From Oscillospiraceae bacterium (lineage in GTDB: Bacteria > Bacillota > Clostridia > Saccharofermentanales > Saccharofermentanaceae), in assembly GCA_902803695.1 (NCBI GenBank), contig CADCQX010000283.1, forward strand, positions 1-15,304: DNA of 15,304 nt. Direction: 5' to 3'. Position 1 is the stretch's first letter; each line of letters opens with the position of its first letter. The position numbers and the translations under genes were made by a program. Shown here piece by piece: positions 1-7,655 of this stretch. The notes beneath the pieces are model-generated. The model did not search any database. It had not been told where the DNA came from and saw only the letters and a list, made by a program, of their open reading frames with translations.

Positions 1-1242
1 GTTGATGCCCGCATTACTCAGCGCGGATGCAGCTCTTGCCATGATACCGACTGAATTAGCCATTGCTTCACCGACGATCATAACGATAGCGAGATCTCTT
101 TCAACGGAAACGCTCTGTGCATTAAGTTCCTTTCTGATCCTGTCAACGATGATCTTTTCTTTTTCCTCAGTAAAGTTCTTCTTACGGACAATGATTGTTA
201 CGGAATCGATTCCTGAGGGCATATGCTCTACGGAGATACCCTCATCAGCAAGGATCTTAAGAAGGTTCAAAAGGAATCCGACTTCCTTGTTCATAAGGTA
301 CTTATTTACTGTGATAGTTGCAAAGCCCTTCTCACCTGCGATACCTGTGACAAGTGAATCATAGTGAGTACGCTTAGCTACGATCTTTGTTCCCTTAGCG
401 GAAGGATTATTAGTATTCTTGATATGAACCGGGATACCTCTTACGAATACAGGATACAAAGCTTCCTCGTGAAGTACTGAGAAACCTGCATAAGCGAGCT
501 CACGCATTTCGTCATAAGTGATCTCGGTGATCGCAAAAGGATTCTTAACGAGTTCAGGATTAACAGCGTAAACGTTATCAACATCTGTCCAGTTCTCATA
601 TACTTCTGCACCAACGGCAGCAGCAAGGATGGAACCTGTAATATCAGATCCGCCTCTGGAGAATGTGATGATCTCGCCTTCCTTTGAATAACCGTAGAAA
701 CCAGGGAATACGCAGATCTCAGGACAATCCTTAAGAGAACTCAGATTATCATATGATTCATCAAGGATAACAGCTTTTCCGAGATCATTGTGCTTGAGGA
801 AAAGACCGCATTCCTTAGGGTTGCAGTACTTTGCCGGATGTCCGACGGAATTGAGGTACTTAGCAACAAGACGTGCATTACAATCCTCACCCATTGCCTT
901 AACTGAATCGAGATACTTAACATCATCAGTATAATCAGCGCCTGCAACGCTTCTCAAAGTATCTTCGATCTCAGGAACGATATCGACTACTTCAAGAGAC
1001 TTGGCAATATCCTTATATCTGTCGATTACAGCCTTGATCTCTGTCTCAAAGGAATTACCTGCAAGTCTTGCTTTAGCAACTGCGATCAAAAGATCAGTTA
1101 CCTTTGTATCTTCACGGTTTCTCTTACCCGGAGCAGATACTACGATAATCTTTCTCTCAGGATCAGCGAAAACAATATCACAGACCTTCTTGATCTGAAA
1201 AGCATCAGCAAGTGATGAACCGCCAAATTTTGCAACCTTCAT
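1..1242 (-). CDS. Aspartate kinase (3' end beyond window edge)
   Basis: Phosphorylates L-aspartate with ATP, the first step toward lysine, diaminopimelate, threonine and methionine, in the cytoplasm. The start is ATG at 1242-1240, behind a GAGGTGA ribosome binding site. 414 codons are visible and the frame is open at the left edge; monofunctional aspartokinases run to about 400-450 residues, so only a short C-terminal piece is missing. Visible signs: KFGGSSL at residues 5-11 (nucleotide-binding start of the amino-acid kinase fold), VTDLL near 48, SRGGSD at 195-200 followed by an acidic substrate-site segment (ENWTDVD), then two ACT-type segments, one around VTGIAGEKGFATITV and one beginning SVERDLAIVMIVGEAM. 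The ACT region implies feedback control by an amino acid, which one cannot be told. It lies 15 bases after the PP2C-like gene, so it is probably the third gene of the LCP operon. Family assignment is firm; the isozyme is not determined. Confidence 0.95.
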   Translation of the reverse strand, partial: MKVAKFGGSSLADAFQIKKVCDIVFADPERKIIVVSAPGKRNREDTKVTDLLIAVAKARLAGNSFETEIKAVIDRYKDIAKSLEVVDIVPEIEDTLRSVAGADYTDDVKYLDSVKAMGEDCNARLVAKYLNSVGHPAKYCNPKECGLFLKHNDLGKAVILDESYDNLSSLKDCPEICVFPGFYGYSKEGEIITFSRGGSDITGSILAAAVGAEVYENWTDVDNVYAVNPELVKNPFAITEITYDEMRELAYAGFSVLHEEALYPVFVRGIPVHIKNTNNPSAKGTKIVAKRTHYDSLVTGIAGEKGFATITVNKYLMNKEVGFLLNLLKILADEGISVEHMPSGIDSVTIIVRKKNFTEEKEKIIVDRIRKELNAQSVSVERDLAIVMIVGEAMANSVGIMARAASALSNAGIN

Positions 1243-1260
1243 AAAATCACCTCAAAATCA

Positions 1261-3063
1261 TTCTTGTGTATTTTCTTCGTTATTCTGCTGCTCTGCAGGT
1301 GTCGGAGTATCAGTTGGAGTATCCGCTGATGGGGTCGGAGTATCAGCTGATGGAGTCGGATCTGCTGTCGGCGTATTAGTAGGCGTATCAGTCGGAGTTT
1401 CAACAGGTGTTGGCGACGGCGTAGGTGTAGCTTCTGCTGTAACATTAGACTCAGTTGTTGTCTCACTAGTAGTTGTAGCTTCTGTTGTAGTCGTTGCTTC
1501 AGTTGTAGCTTCTGTTGTTGTAGTAGCTGTCGTAGCCTGAGTTGTTGCTTCAGTTGTCTGTTGTGTCTCAGTCTCTTCAGGAGTTGTCTCTGTTTCAGTT
1601 GACTCCTCTGTAGGTGTCGGAGTTGGATCAGACTCGATCTCAGGTCTCTCCTCAACAATTGTCGGGTCCTCATCAGAAAGCTGTACATTAAGAACATAAC
1701 CCTCGATGCCATCAGCTGTCTTTACCTTGCTGAAAGACTCGCCTGACTCGGATTTTGAAACAACATCACCCTTGTTCAAAACGCCAATGATAGCAGATTC
1801 AACATTTTCTTCAGCATATACAGGGGTATTGTCGTTAATTGCATACATGATGACAGTCTCGACTTCATGAGTCTCCTGCGTCTTCTTATCGAAAACATTA
1901 ACCAAATGAGCTGCATTAAAAATGATAAACATTACGAGGTAGCCGATACCGATGAACAAGAGAAGTATCAGGATAGGAATAATAACATTAAGTACTTTAT
2001 TCTCTTTCTTCTCCTTCTTTTCTTTTCTGCCGCTTCTTACCTCATCGGCATTGATCTTACCGCTGTTAAACATTGTTGTATCTCCACCTTCATCATCTGC
2101 TCTGTTGACCAGATCTTCTCTGAAGGCTTTCGTGTTATCTCTGTCATTTTCTTTTGTGAAGTCAATATAGGTTGCTTCTTCTTTGGCAGCTTTCTTAGGC
2201 TGCTGAGCGACCTCATGACTAGGATCACCTGAAATAACCGCATCACCCGGAAGAAGGAAAACAGATTCGATCTTGATGACAATGGCGGTCATACCGGACT
2301 TAACTTCATTATTGAATGAAGCACTGATAAGTTCTTTACACTTAACTTCAGTTGAAGAATTAGGATTAACGAGCACCCTGTTACGGATGGAAGCAGGAAG
2401 CTTCTTGCTGATTCCTATTCCCATGAGACAAAGCTCATCATTATCCTTAAGCTTCAAATGAACCTTAGTATCAGCCTGGATCTCACCATCCTGCGGCATC
2501 TTACCAAGATACTGTGTAAGAGTTGCATTCTCAGGATGAGTAGCTTCCTGCTCAGCAGAAATTACACCCATCTTTACATATCTGTGCGCAACAGTCTGCT
2601 CCTCTGTAAGAGAGAATATCTTACCGTCACGTACTAAAACGGCTCTTGTATTACCTATATTAATAACTCTGAGGATATCACCTTCGATAACGACCAGGGT
2701 CATCGATGTACGAAGTGGTGTTCCTCCCTTGTTTACGACAAACTCACAAACCTTTATATTCAGTGAGTTAATAACCCTTTTCGAAAAAGAGTCAAAGTCG
2801 AGTACGGAATTCTTGGATACTTCAGCAACGATGGAAGACAATTCCTTATTTAATTCCAGATTTAGAAAAGCACCAAGATTATCAGGACCCTGTGTGGAGA
2901 ACAGAGCACATATCTGTATCGGAGAAGTAGAATTAGCTGTTCTTACGAATTCAGACGTAAAATCCTGCTGATGTCTGTAAAGACTATGAAAGAAAACATT
3001 CTCCTGAGGCTGATTAGGGATCAGGTTGGTCTCACAGATACATGTTGAAACAGTCTTGCTCAT
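1261..3063 (-). CDS. Membrane PP2C-like pseudophosphatase with SH3 domain and Thr/Pro-rich tail
   Basis: 601 residues (stop codon at 1258-1260). The start is ATG 3063, chosen over an upstream in-frame codon at 3087 because a GGGGGG ribosome binding site lies six bases before it. Residues 1-267 follow the PP2C (PPM) pattern: RTSMTLV at 118-124, NIGNTRAVLV at 135-144, SLTEEQTVA, TQYLG at 183-187 and MTAIVIKI near 258. The metal-binding positions are changed: the motif-1 Asp is N22 (PQEN), the DGMGG motif is replaced by STQGPDN around 56-62, the SDG motif by GIG at 215-217, and the final DN by SG at 256-257. It probably cannot dephosphorylate. A charged linker leads to one transmembrane helix (about 357-384), a bacterial SH3-type domain (about 401-465), then 130 residues rich in Thr, Pro, Glu and Ser that probably cross the wall. 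Inferred topology: pseudophosphatase inside, SH3 outside. It starts one base after the LCP stop, so the two are surely co-transcribed. A sensor or scaffold role is inferred. Confidence 0.85.
1290..1640. repeat. Low-complexity imperfect repeats coding a Thr/Pro/Glu tail
   Basis: This is the part of the PP2C-like gene coding TTEATT-type and then DTPTPSA-type repeats. An exact 18-base copy occurs at 1471-1488 and 1501-1518 (30-base period), and a 13-base copy (GTCGGAGTATCAG) at 1301-1313 and 1334-1346. The copies are degenerate at codon level, so the repeat has been kept mainly for its protein composition. Length change by recombination between copies would stay in frame (30 bases) for the 18-base pair. 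Confidence 0.8.
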
Positions 3064-3064
3064 T

Positions 3065-4156
3065 TTATTCCCCCCATATGAATTCATGAAGTTTAGGTAC
3101 CTGCTGATCCATGTCGACGATCATCATCCAAGGATTGCTCTGTACCGTATAAAGATTATCTTCCGGAAGCCTGTATTCACTTATATTATCAGCACCGCCG
3201 ATACCATTCAATCCCACACGTGCAAGATCCATTGTCTGCATATTAGTCTCAAACATACCGGTAGAATCCTCTACAAGTGCCATCTGGCTAAGATAGTTCA
3301 TGTCACTTACCTTAGCGATAAGTGCCATAGCAACAGTTCTTTGTCTGGAAGTTCTTACGAAGTCAGAGTCAAGATATCTGATTCTTGACCAACCGATAGC
3401 CTGAACGCCGCTTAATGTCTGTACACCACCTGATGTCAGGAGCGGAGCAGGGTTATCAACGAGCTCGTTCATCTCAGAGATAGCATAGTTTGCATACTTA
3501 ACTTCTTCAGGAGAAACGTCGATCTCAACGCCTCCGCAAAGATCAATAATATCTGCAGCCGATCCGAAATCGAGCATGACAAATCTCTGGATATCAAGAT
3601 CAAAGTTCAGATTGATGGTATTGATCATAAGACCAACACCGCCGTAAGCATAAGCATGAGTAAGCTTATCGAGCGAAGAGGACTGAGTCTCTTTTGTATC
3701 TCCTATATATACACCTGTATCTCTCATCAAAGATACAAGCTTAACGGTATTCTCTTTCTTGTTGATCGAAACGATCATCATTGCATCAGAACGACACTTA
3801 TAGTCGGCGGTTCCACGCGAATCGACACCGAAAACAAGGATATTCTCAACGTTCTTATCTTTTTGCTTTACTTCAATAATTGGATGTGCGGGATCCACAT
3901 ACACCCTCGTGTGACCGCCGTTTGCCCAGGAGGACTCAACATCTCCTCCATTAAGGCTTGATTCAGAGGTAAGGTCCAAGGTCTCATATTCTTTCTCAGA
4001 CACTATCGGAGTAACAACATAAGTGAACCCACCTAATACCTTATAAATATAAATTGTACAGCCTATTGCCAGGCCGAGAATCGCACAAAAAAAACGTATA
4101 AGAATTTGTTTCCATGATGTCTTGCGTGGCTTCGCGGTGTTTTGTTTTTTTGACAT
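3065..4156 (-). CDS. LytR-CpsA-Psr (LCP) family cell-wall glycopolymer ligase
   Basis: 363 residues. LCP proteins act outside the membrane and move lipid-linked glycopolymers such as wall teichoic acid or capsule onto peptidoglycan. The start is ATG 4156, behind GAGGTGA at 4164-4170; an in-frame codon at 4192 lacks such a site and overlaps the promoter. The layout is a short basic N-terminus, one transmembrane helix (about 19-39), a linker of some 60 residues, and the LCP domain from about 105. Family marks: NILVFGVDSRG at 105-115, the RSD motif at 122-124 with DAMMIVSI, SLMRDT at 142-147, KLTHAYAYGG at 164-173, LDFGSAADIIDLCGGVEIDV around 195-214, and WSRIRYLDSDFVRTSRQR at 256-273, which carries the arginines that bind the lipid pyrophosphate. 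Key residues are intact, so it is probably active. It heads the operon with the PP2C-like gene and aspartate kinase. The polymer it attaches cannot be told from sequence. Confidence 0.95.
   Translation of the reverse strand: MSKKQNTAKPRKTSWKQILIRFFCAILGLAIGCTIYIYKVLGGFTYVVTPIVSEKEYETLDLTSESSLNGGDVESSWANGGHTRVYVDPAHPIIEVKQKDKNVENILVFGVDSRGTADYKCRSDAMMIVSINKKENTVKLVSLMRDTGVYIGDTKETQSSSLDKLTHAYAYGGVGLMINTINLNFDLDIQRFVMLDFGSAADIIDLCGGVEIDVSPEEVKYANYAISEMNELVDNPAPLLTSGGVQTLSGVQAIGWSRIRYLDSDFVRTSRQRTVAMALIAKVSDMNYLSQMALVEDSTGMFETNMQTMDLARVGLNGIGGADNISEYRLPEDNLYTVQSNPWMMIVDMDQQVPKLHEFIWGE
3070..3075 (-). promoter_or_regulatory. RBS fixing the PP2C-like start
   Basis: A GGGGGG run on the minus strand lies six bases before ATG 3063, inside the last codons of the LCP gene. 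It supports the 601-residue protein rather than the one begun at 3087. Confidence 0.65.
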
Positions 4157-4163
4157 TTTCCGT

Positions 4164-4170
4164 TCACCTC
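4164..4170 (-). promoter_or_regulatory. RBS fixing the LCP start
   Basis: The minus strand reads GAGGTGA, seven bases before ATG 4156. It decides between this start and the longer in-frame reading from 4192. Confidence 0.75.
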
Positions 4171-4198
4171 GCCAAGATTTTTCTAAAAACACAGATAT

Positions 4199-4226
4199 AT
4201 TATATCAATTGTGGCAAAAAGACAAA
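4199..4226 (-). promoter_or_regulatory. Promoter candidate for the LCP operon
   Basis: On the minus strand TTTGTC (4226-4221), a 16-base spacer and TATAAT (4204-4199) form a sigma-A-like promoter. Transcription would begin near 4192, giving a leader of about 35 bases before the LCP start. The perfect -10 is the strong part and the -35 is weak. Confidence 0.55.
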
Positions 4227-4258
4227 TTGACTATTATCTACAAATATAATGGTATAAT
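4227..4258 (+). promoter_or_regulatory. Promoter candidate for the DUF3048 gene
   Basis: An extended -10, TGGTATAAT at 4250-4258, stands about 30 bases before the start codon. A TTGACT at 4227-4232 could be the -35, but the spacer of 20 is long; an extended -10 can work with a poor -35. A second TATAAT at 4245-4250 would be only 12 bases from that -35. It overlaps the control region of the divergent LCP operon, so the two promoters may share a regulator. Confidence 0.55.
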
Positions 4259-4289
4259 TGAAAGTAATTCTTAGACAAAGGAGAAAACT

Positions 4290-5498
4290 ATGCAAATTAG
4301 AAAAATCATTTCGGTTTTGCTTTGCGCTTCAATGCTTTTCGCTCTTGCTGCGTGCAACCCTAAAACCGAAGAAACAACGGAGGCTACATCCGAGGTTTCA
4401 GAGTCTACGGAAGCTTCATCTGAAGAAACTACCACTAAATCAACTCAACCAACTGTAACGGAAACAACTGCTGTAATCGACGGTCTTTATGATCCAAACA
4501 ACCCTAACGCAGTTAACCCGGTAACAGGTGTTCAGGATATGAACCCTCTTTGCGTCGGCAACAGAATTATCGGAGTCTCAGTTAACAACTATTACGAGTC
4601 ATTCCCTCAGAGAGGTATCTCCACAGCTGATGCAATCTTTGAATTCGAGACAGAGGCAGGAAAAACACGTTTTGTAGCTTTGTTCGCAGATCTTGATCAG
4701 TGCCCTGAGATTGGCTCCATGAGAAGCGGAAGATACGTCTCAACAGATCTTTGCATGAGTATCAATGCCGTATTCCTTTATTGGGGTGCTAATGAGCTCG
4801 TTAAGGGCTACATGAAGAGCGTTGGCCTCGATTATGTAGACGGTAACATGTGTTCAGCAAGCTTCTACTCTGCTGACGAGAACGGTGATGTTGAGCTTCC
4901 TAAGAACTGCTTCTTCTGGAGAGAGCAGGATTGGAAGAACTCCAAGAAGTACGAGAACACAGGTGTTTCTAACGGTACTTATCTCAAGGCTTCTATGGAA
5001 AAATACGAGATCGATCCTAAGGGTGATGCTCCTCTCCTCTTCAACTTCGTTAAGGGTGAGAATGCTTCTCTTGCAAATGCACAGGATTGCGCTGAAGTTA
5101 ATGTATACTTCTCTTCTGCAGTTCCGGATTCCAACTTCAAATATGATGCTTCAAAGGGTCTTTACATGAAGAGCGCTAAGGGTCAGCCTCAGGTAGATGA
5201 GACAACCGGCGAGCAGATCGGTTTCACAAACGTATTCGTTGTTTTCGCTAACATCCATCAGAAGGATTCACAGCCTGATCTCCGTGACGCTTCATTCACA
5301 GATGGCGGCACAGGTTACTATCTCTCCAACGGTAAGATCGTTAACTTCACTTGGACACAGGAAAACAAGACTTCTCCATTCAAGTACTTCACTGAGGATG
5401 GTCAGGAGCTTCAGGTAAATATCGGTAAGTCATTTATCTGTATCGTTGACAATGATGTTCAGGACAAGACAACAGTTTACTCAACAGTTGAAGAGTAA
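4290..5498 (+). CDS. DUF3048 (YerB-like) lipoprotein
   Basis: 402 residues and the only plus-strand gene. The start ATG is preceded by AAAGGAG at 4277-4283. The N-terminus is a lipoprotein signal: KK/R-type basic start, hydrophobic core and lipobox LAAC with Cys22, so it is anchored to the outer face of the membrane. Residues 24-62 are a Thr/Ser/Glu linker resembling the tail of the neighbouring PP2C-like protein. The DUF3048 fold follows: RIIGVSVNN at 92-100, PQRGISTADAIFEFE at 106-120, KTRFVALFADL at 125-135, IGSMRSGRYVS at 141-151 and YWGANE at 164-169. The C-terminal subdomain has DGGTGYYLSNGKIVNFTW and GKSFICIVD near the end. The molecular role of this family is unknown; B. subtilis YerB is the named relative. 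The body uses AAC, TTC and AAG codons heavily, which suggests good expression. It is monocistronic, with a terminator just after it. Confidence 0.9.
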   Translation: MQIRKIISVLLCASMLFALAACNPKTEETTEATSEVSESTEASSEETTTKSTQPTVTETTAVIDGLYDPNNPNAVNPVTGVQDMNPLCVGNRIIGVSVNNYYESFPQRGISTADAIFEFETEAGKTRFVALFADLDQCPEIGSMRSGRYVSTDLCMSINAVFLYWGANELVKGYMKSVGLDYVDGNMCSASFYSADENGDVELPKNCFFWREQDWKNSKKYENTGVSNGTYLKASMEKYEIDPKGDAPLLFNFVKGENASLANAQDCAEVNVYFSSAVPDSNFKYDASKGLYMKSAKGQPQVDETTGEQIGFTNVFVVFANIHQKDSQPDLRDASFTDGGTGYYLSNGKIVNFTWTQENKTSPFKYFTEDGQELQVNIGKSFICIVDNDVQDKTTVYSTVEE

Positions 5499-5522
5499 TC
5501 TAAGATCATAAATAAACAAAAG

Positions 5523-5557
5523 ATAACCGGAAGCCTGAGCTTCCGGTTATTTTGTTG
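5523..5557. terminator. Bidirectional rho-independent terminator
   Basis: A perfect 12-base stem, ATAACCGGAAGC (5523-5534) and its complement GCTTCCGGTTAT (5539-5550), closes a CTGA loop. On the plus strand it is followed by TTTGTTGTCTGTTTT; on the minus strand the other flank reads ATCTTTTGTTTATT. It lies between the converging DUF3048 and VanZ-like genes and probably ends both transcripts. Confidence 0.9.
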
Positions 5558-5564
5558 TCTGTTT

Positions 5565-6110
5565 TCAATATCGGTAATTATCGTATTCATCCTCATTCTT
5601 ATGTAATATCATCAGCTTAAGAAGGAAGAGGATCCTTACGAGCAACAGCGAGATAACTATACTTCCTGAATCTATGAGAATATCAACGATACTCGCATAT
5701 CTGCCGTCAACAAATAACTGAATGTACTCATCTATGATAGAGATAAAGGTTGATAGCCAGAATGAGTAGATTATGCATAGCTCATTAACATGCTTGATCG
5801 ATTTTCTTTGATCATATCTATACGCATGCTTTGAAGATATACCGTTTGTAAATGAAAGTCCGAGATATATAGCAGATGCCAAAAAACTGTATTCAAAGAA
5901 ATGAGCGAATTTTCTGACGATCAACTGGGTTAACTCTATACCGGCTACTTCTTTAAATATTTCGATTACGTTCTGACTTCTTACATATGAGTCAAACTTA
6001 GTCTCTGTAGCCAGAAAGAATATTATACAAAACCAAACAGATGCAAGTATCCAGACAAGAATAGCTGATATCAAATTAAAGATATTGATCTGGCTTTTTG
6101 ACCTCTCCAT
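5565..6110 (-). CDS. VanZ-family membrane protein
   Basis: 181 residues from ATG 6110, behind GGGAG at 6116-6120. A longer reading could begin at TTG 6167, overlapping the smpB stop, but it has no ribosome binding site. Four hydrophobic segments are visible (about 10-34, 67-87, 109-126, 144-168). VanZ-family marks: RKFAHFFEYSFLA at 66-78, DEYIQLFVDGRYASIVDILID at 127-147, with the conserved Arg, His, Glu and paired Asp residues. VanZ of enterococci gives low-level teicoplanin resistance; most chromosomal homologues have no known function, and this one should not be read as a resistance gene. It is the last gene of the middle block and ends just before the terminator. Confidence 0.85.
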   Translation of the reverse strand: MERSKSQINIFNLISAILVWILASVWFCIIFFLATETKFDSYVRSQNVIEIFKEVAGIELTQLIVRKFAHFFEYSFLASAIYLGLSFTNGISSKHAYRYDQRKSIKHVNELCIIYSFWLSTFISIIDEYIQLFVDGRYASIVDILIDSGSIVISLLLVRILFLLKLMILHKNEDEYDNYRY

Positions 6111-6115
6111 AATAG

Positions 6116-6120
6116 CTCCC
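6116..6120 (-). promoter_or_regulatory. RBS supporting the VanZ start
   Basis: GGGAG on the minus strand is five bases before ATG 6110. It favours this start over TTG 6167. Confidence 0.5.
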
Positions 6121-6163
6121 AACGCATATATATGGATTATTATATTCTCAAACAAAATAAAGG

Positions 6164-6637
6164 TCAAAGATATTTATTTTGATTCTTTAATGCTCTGTCT
6201 ATATCTCTCTTTGTCTGCTTTTCAGCAATAGAATCACGCTTGTCGTAATTCTTCTTACCTCTGGCAAGTCCGATCTCAAACTTAACTTTGCTGTCTTTGA
6301 AATAACACTTTGTCGGAACAAGCGTAAGACCATCCTGTTTAATAGTTGAGTATAACTTGATGATCTCATTTTTATGCATAAGAAGCTTACGGGTTCTCAT
6401 AGGATCCAGATTAAATCTGTTACCATGATCATAAGGACTGATATTAACACCTACAAGGAATATCTCACCGTCTTTTACCGTGCAATAACTATCCTTCAGA
6501 TTAACCTTACCTGCTCTTAAACTCTTAACTTCAGTTCCTGACAGAACAATACCGGCCTCAAACTTTTCATCGATGAAATAGTCATGAAAGGCTTTCCTGT
6601 TTTCAGCTATTATCTTGATTCCCTTTGTTATAGCCAT
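6164..6637 (-). CDS. smpB: SsrA-binding protein SmpB
   Basis: 157 residues. SmpB binds tmRNA and brings it to ribosomes stalled on broken messages, freeing them and tagging the unfinished protein. The start is ATG 6637, which gives the family's usual N-terminus and length; an in-frame ATG at 6664 lies within tsaD. Clear marks: IIAENRKAFHDYFI, EAGIVLSGTEVKSLRAGKVNL, NISPYDHGN, RTRKLLMHKNEI, LTLVPTKCYF and GKKNYDKRDSI, the last being part of the conserved C-terminal tail that enters the decoding site. tsaD ends TAA one base before it (TAAAATG). I see no ribosome binding site, so translation is probably coupled to tsaD. The tmRNA gene (ssrA) is not in this window. Confidence 0.97.
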   Translation of the reverse strand: MAITKGIKIIAENRKAFHDYFIDEKFEAGIVLSGTEVKSLRAGKVNLKDSYCTVKDGEIFLVGVNISPYDHGNRFNLDPMRTRKLLMHKNEIIKLYSTIKQDGLTLVPTKCYFKDSKVKFEIGLARGKKNYDKRDSIAEKQTKRDIDRALKNQNKYL

Positions 6638-6638
6638 T

Positions 6639-7655
6639 TTATAAAGATAACGACGGAACGGCATTTAGGTCGATTCCGTGTCTTACTCCCCTTATATATT
6701 CATAATATCCTGCTGCTGCTATCATAGCACCATTATCCGTACAAAGTTTGAGGTCAGGATAAAAAACATCAAACTTCTCTTTCTTTGCTGTCTTGTCAAT
6801 AAGGTCCCTTAAGAACGAATTGGCACTTACGCCACCTGCCAGACAGACTTTTCTAATACCTGTATCATTTACTGCAAGAACGGTATTTCTTACGAGTTCA
6901 GAAGCGATGTGATACTGATATGAAGCCGCAAAATCAGCCAATACAGGTGCTTCTCCCTTCATCTTAAGATCATTCAACTGATTAAGGGCTGATGTCTTGA
7001 TACCGCTAAATGAGAAATCCAAGGAGTCCTTCATATGCGTATGTGCGAACTTATACGCATTGATATCCCCGCCTCGTCCTGCTTTATCCATCTTAGGGCC
7101 ACCGGGATAACCGAGTCCGATAACTCTGGCGATCTTATCGATAGCCTCACCTGCGGCATCATCTCTTGTCGCACCCAGGATCTTCATCTCTGAATAATCA
7201 CTTACCAGAACGATCTCACTATGTCCTCCGCTTACGGAAAGACATATAAACGGTGGTTCGAGGTCAGGATGACAAAGATAATTGGCTGCAATATGACCAT
7301 GCATATGATTAACGCCAACCAGAGGTTTCCCTGATGCATAAGAAAGACCCTTAGCACATGAAAGACCTACAAGGAGAGCGCCGACTAGTCCCGGACCATA
7401 AGTAACAGCTATGGCATCGATATCTTCCAAAGTGACACCTGCTTTATCCAAAGCATCGCGTACCGTAGGATAAACAGCATCAACGTGCATTCTTGAAGCG
7501 ATCTCAGGAACAACACCGCCATATCTCTCATGGAAATCAGCCTGTGAAGCAATGACATTACTTAAGATCACCCTGCCGTTCTTTACAACTGCACAGGCTG
7601 TCTCATCACAAGAAGATTCAATTCCGAGTATAAGTACGTCTTTTTCCATTATCAT
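6639..7655 (-). CDS. tsaD: tRNA N6-threonylcarbamoyladenosine transferase TsaD
   Basis: 338 residues. TsaD, with TsaB and TsaE, moves the threonylcarbamoyl group from its AMP ester to A37 of tRNAs that read ANN codons. Marks: GIESSCDETACAV at 11-23, YGGVVPEIASR at 45-55, TYGPGLVGALLVG, the metal-binding HMHGH at 117-121, SGGHSEIV, GEAIDKIARVIGLGYPGGP at 169-187, AGGVSANSFLR at 273-283 and CTDNGAM at 305-311 with the metal Asp. All look intact. The chosen ATG 7655 overlaps the hydrolase stop by one base (TGATG); ATG 7649 is also possible and no ribosome binding site separates them. tsaB and tsaE are not beside it, though they often are in Firmicutes. Confidence 0.97.
   Translation of the reverse strand: MIMEKDVLILGIESSCDETACAVVKNGRVILSNVIASQADFHERYGGVVPEIASRMHVDAVYPTVRDALDKAGVTLEDIDAIAVTYGPGLVGALLVGLSCAKGLSYASGKPLVGVNHMHGHIAANYLCHPDLEPPFICLSVSGGHSEIVLVSDYSEMKILGATRDDAAGEAIDKIARVIGLGYPGGPKMDKAGRGGDINAYKFAHTHMKDSLDFSFSGIKTSALNQLNDLKMKGEAPVLADFAASYQYHIASELVRNTVLAVNDTGIRKVCLAGGVSANSFLRDLIDKTAKKEKFDVFYPDLKLCTDNGAMIAAAGYYEYIRGVRHGIDLNAVPSLSL

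Noticed and set aside
1239..1712. 157-codon minus-strand frame rich in Leu, Gln and Arg
   Set aside because: It is another frame of the Thr-rich tail of the PP2C-like gene; the composition comes from the repeats and there is no ribosome binding site.
5565..6167. VanZ-like gene as a glycopeptide resistance gene
   Set aside because: No other van genes are near; chromosomal VanZ-family proteins are common in Clostridia with no known link to resistance.
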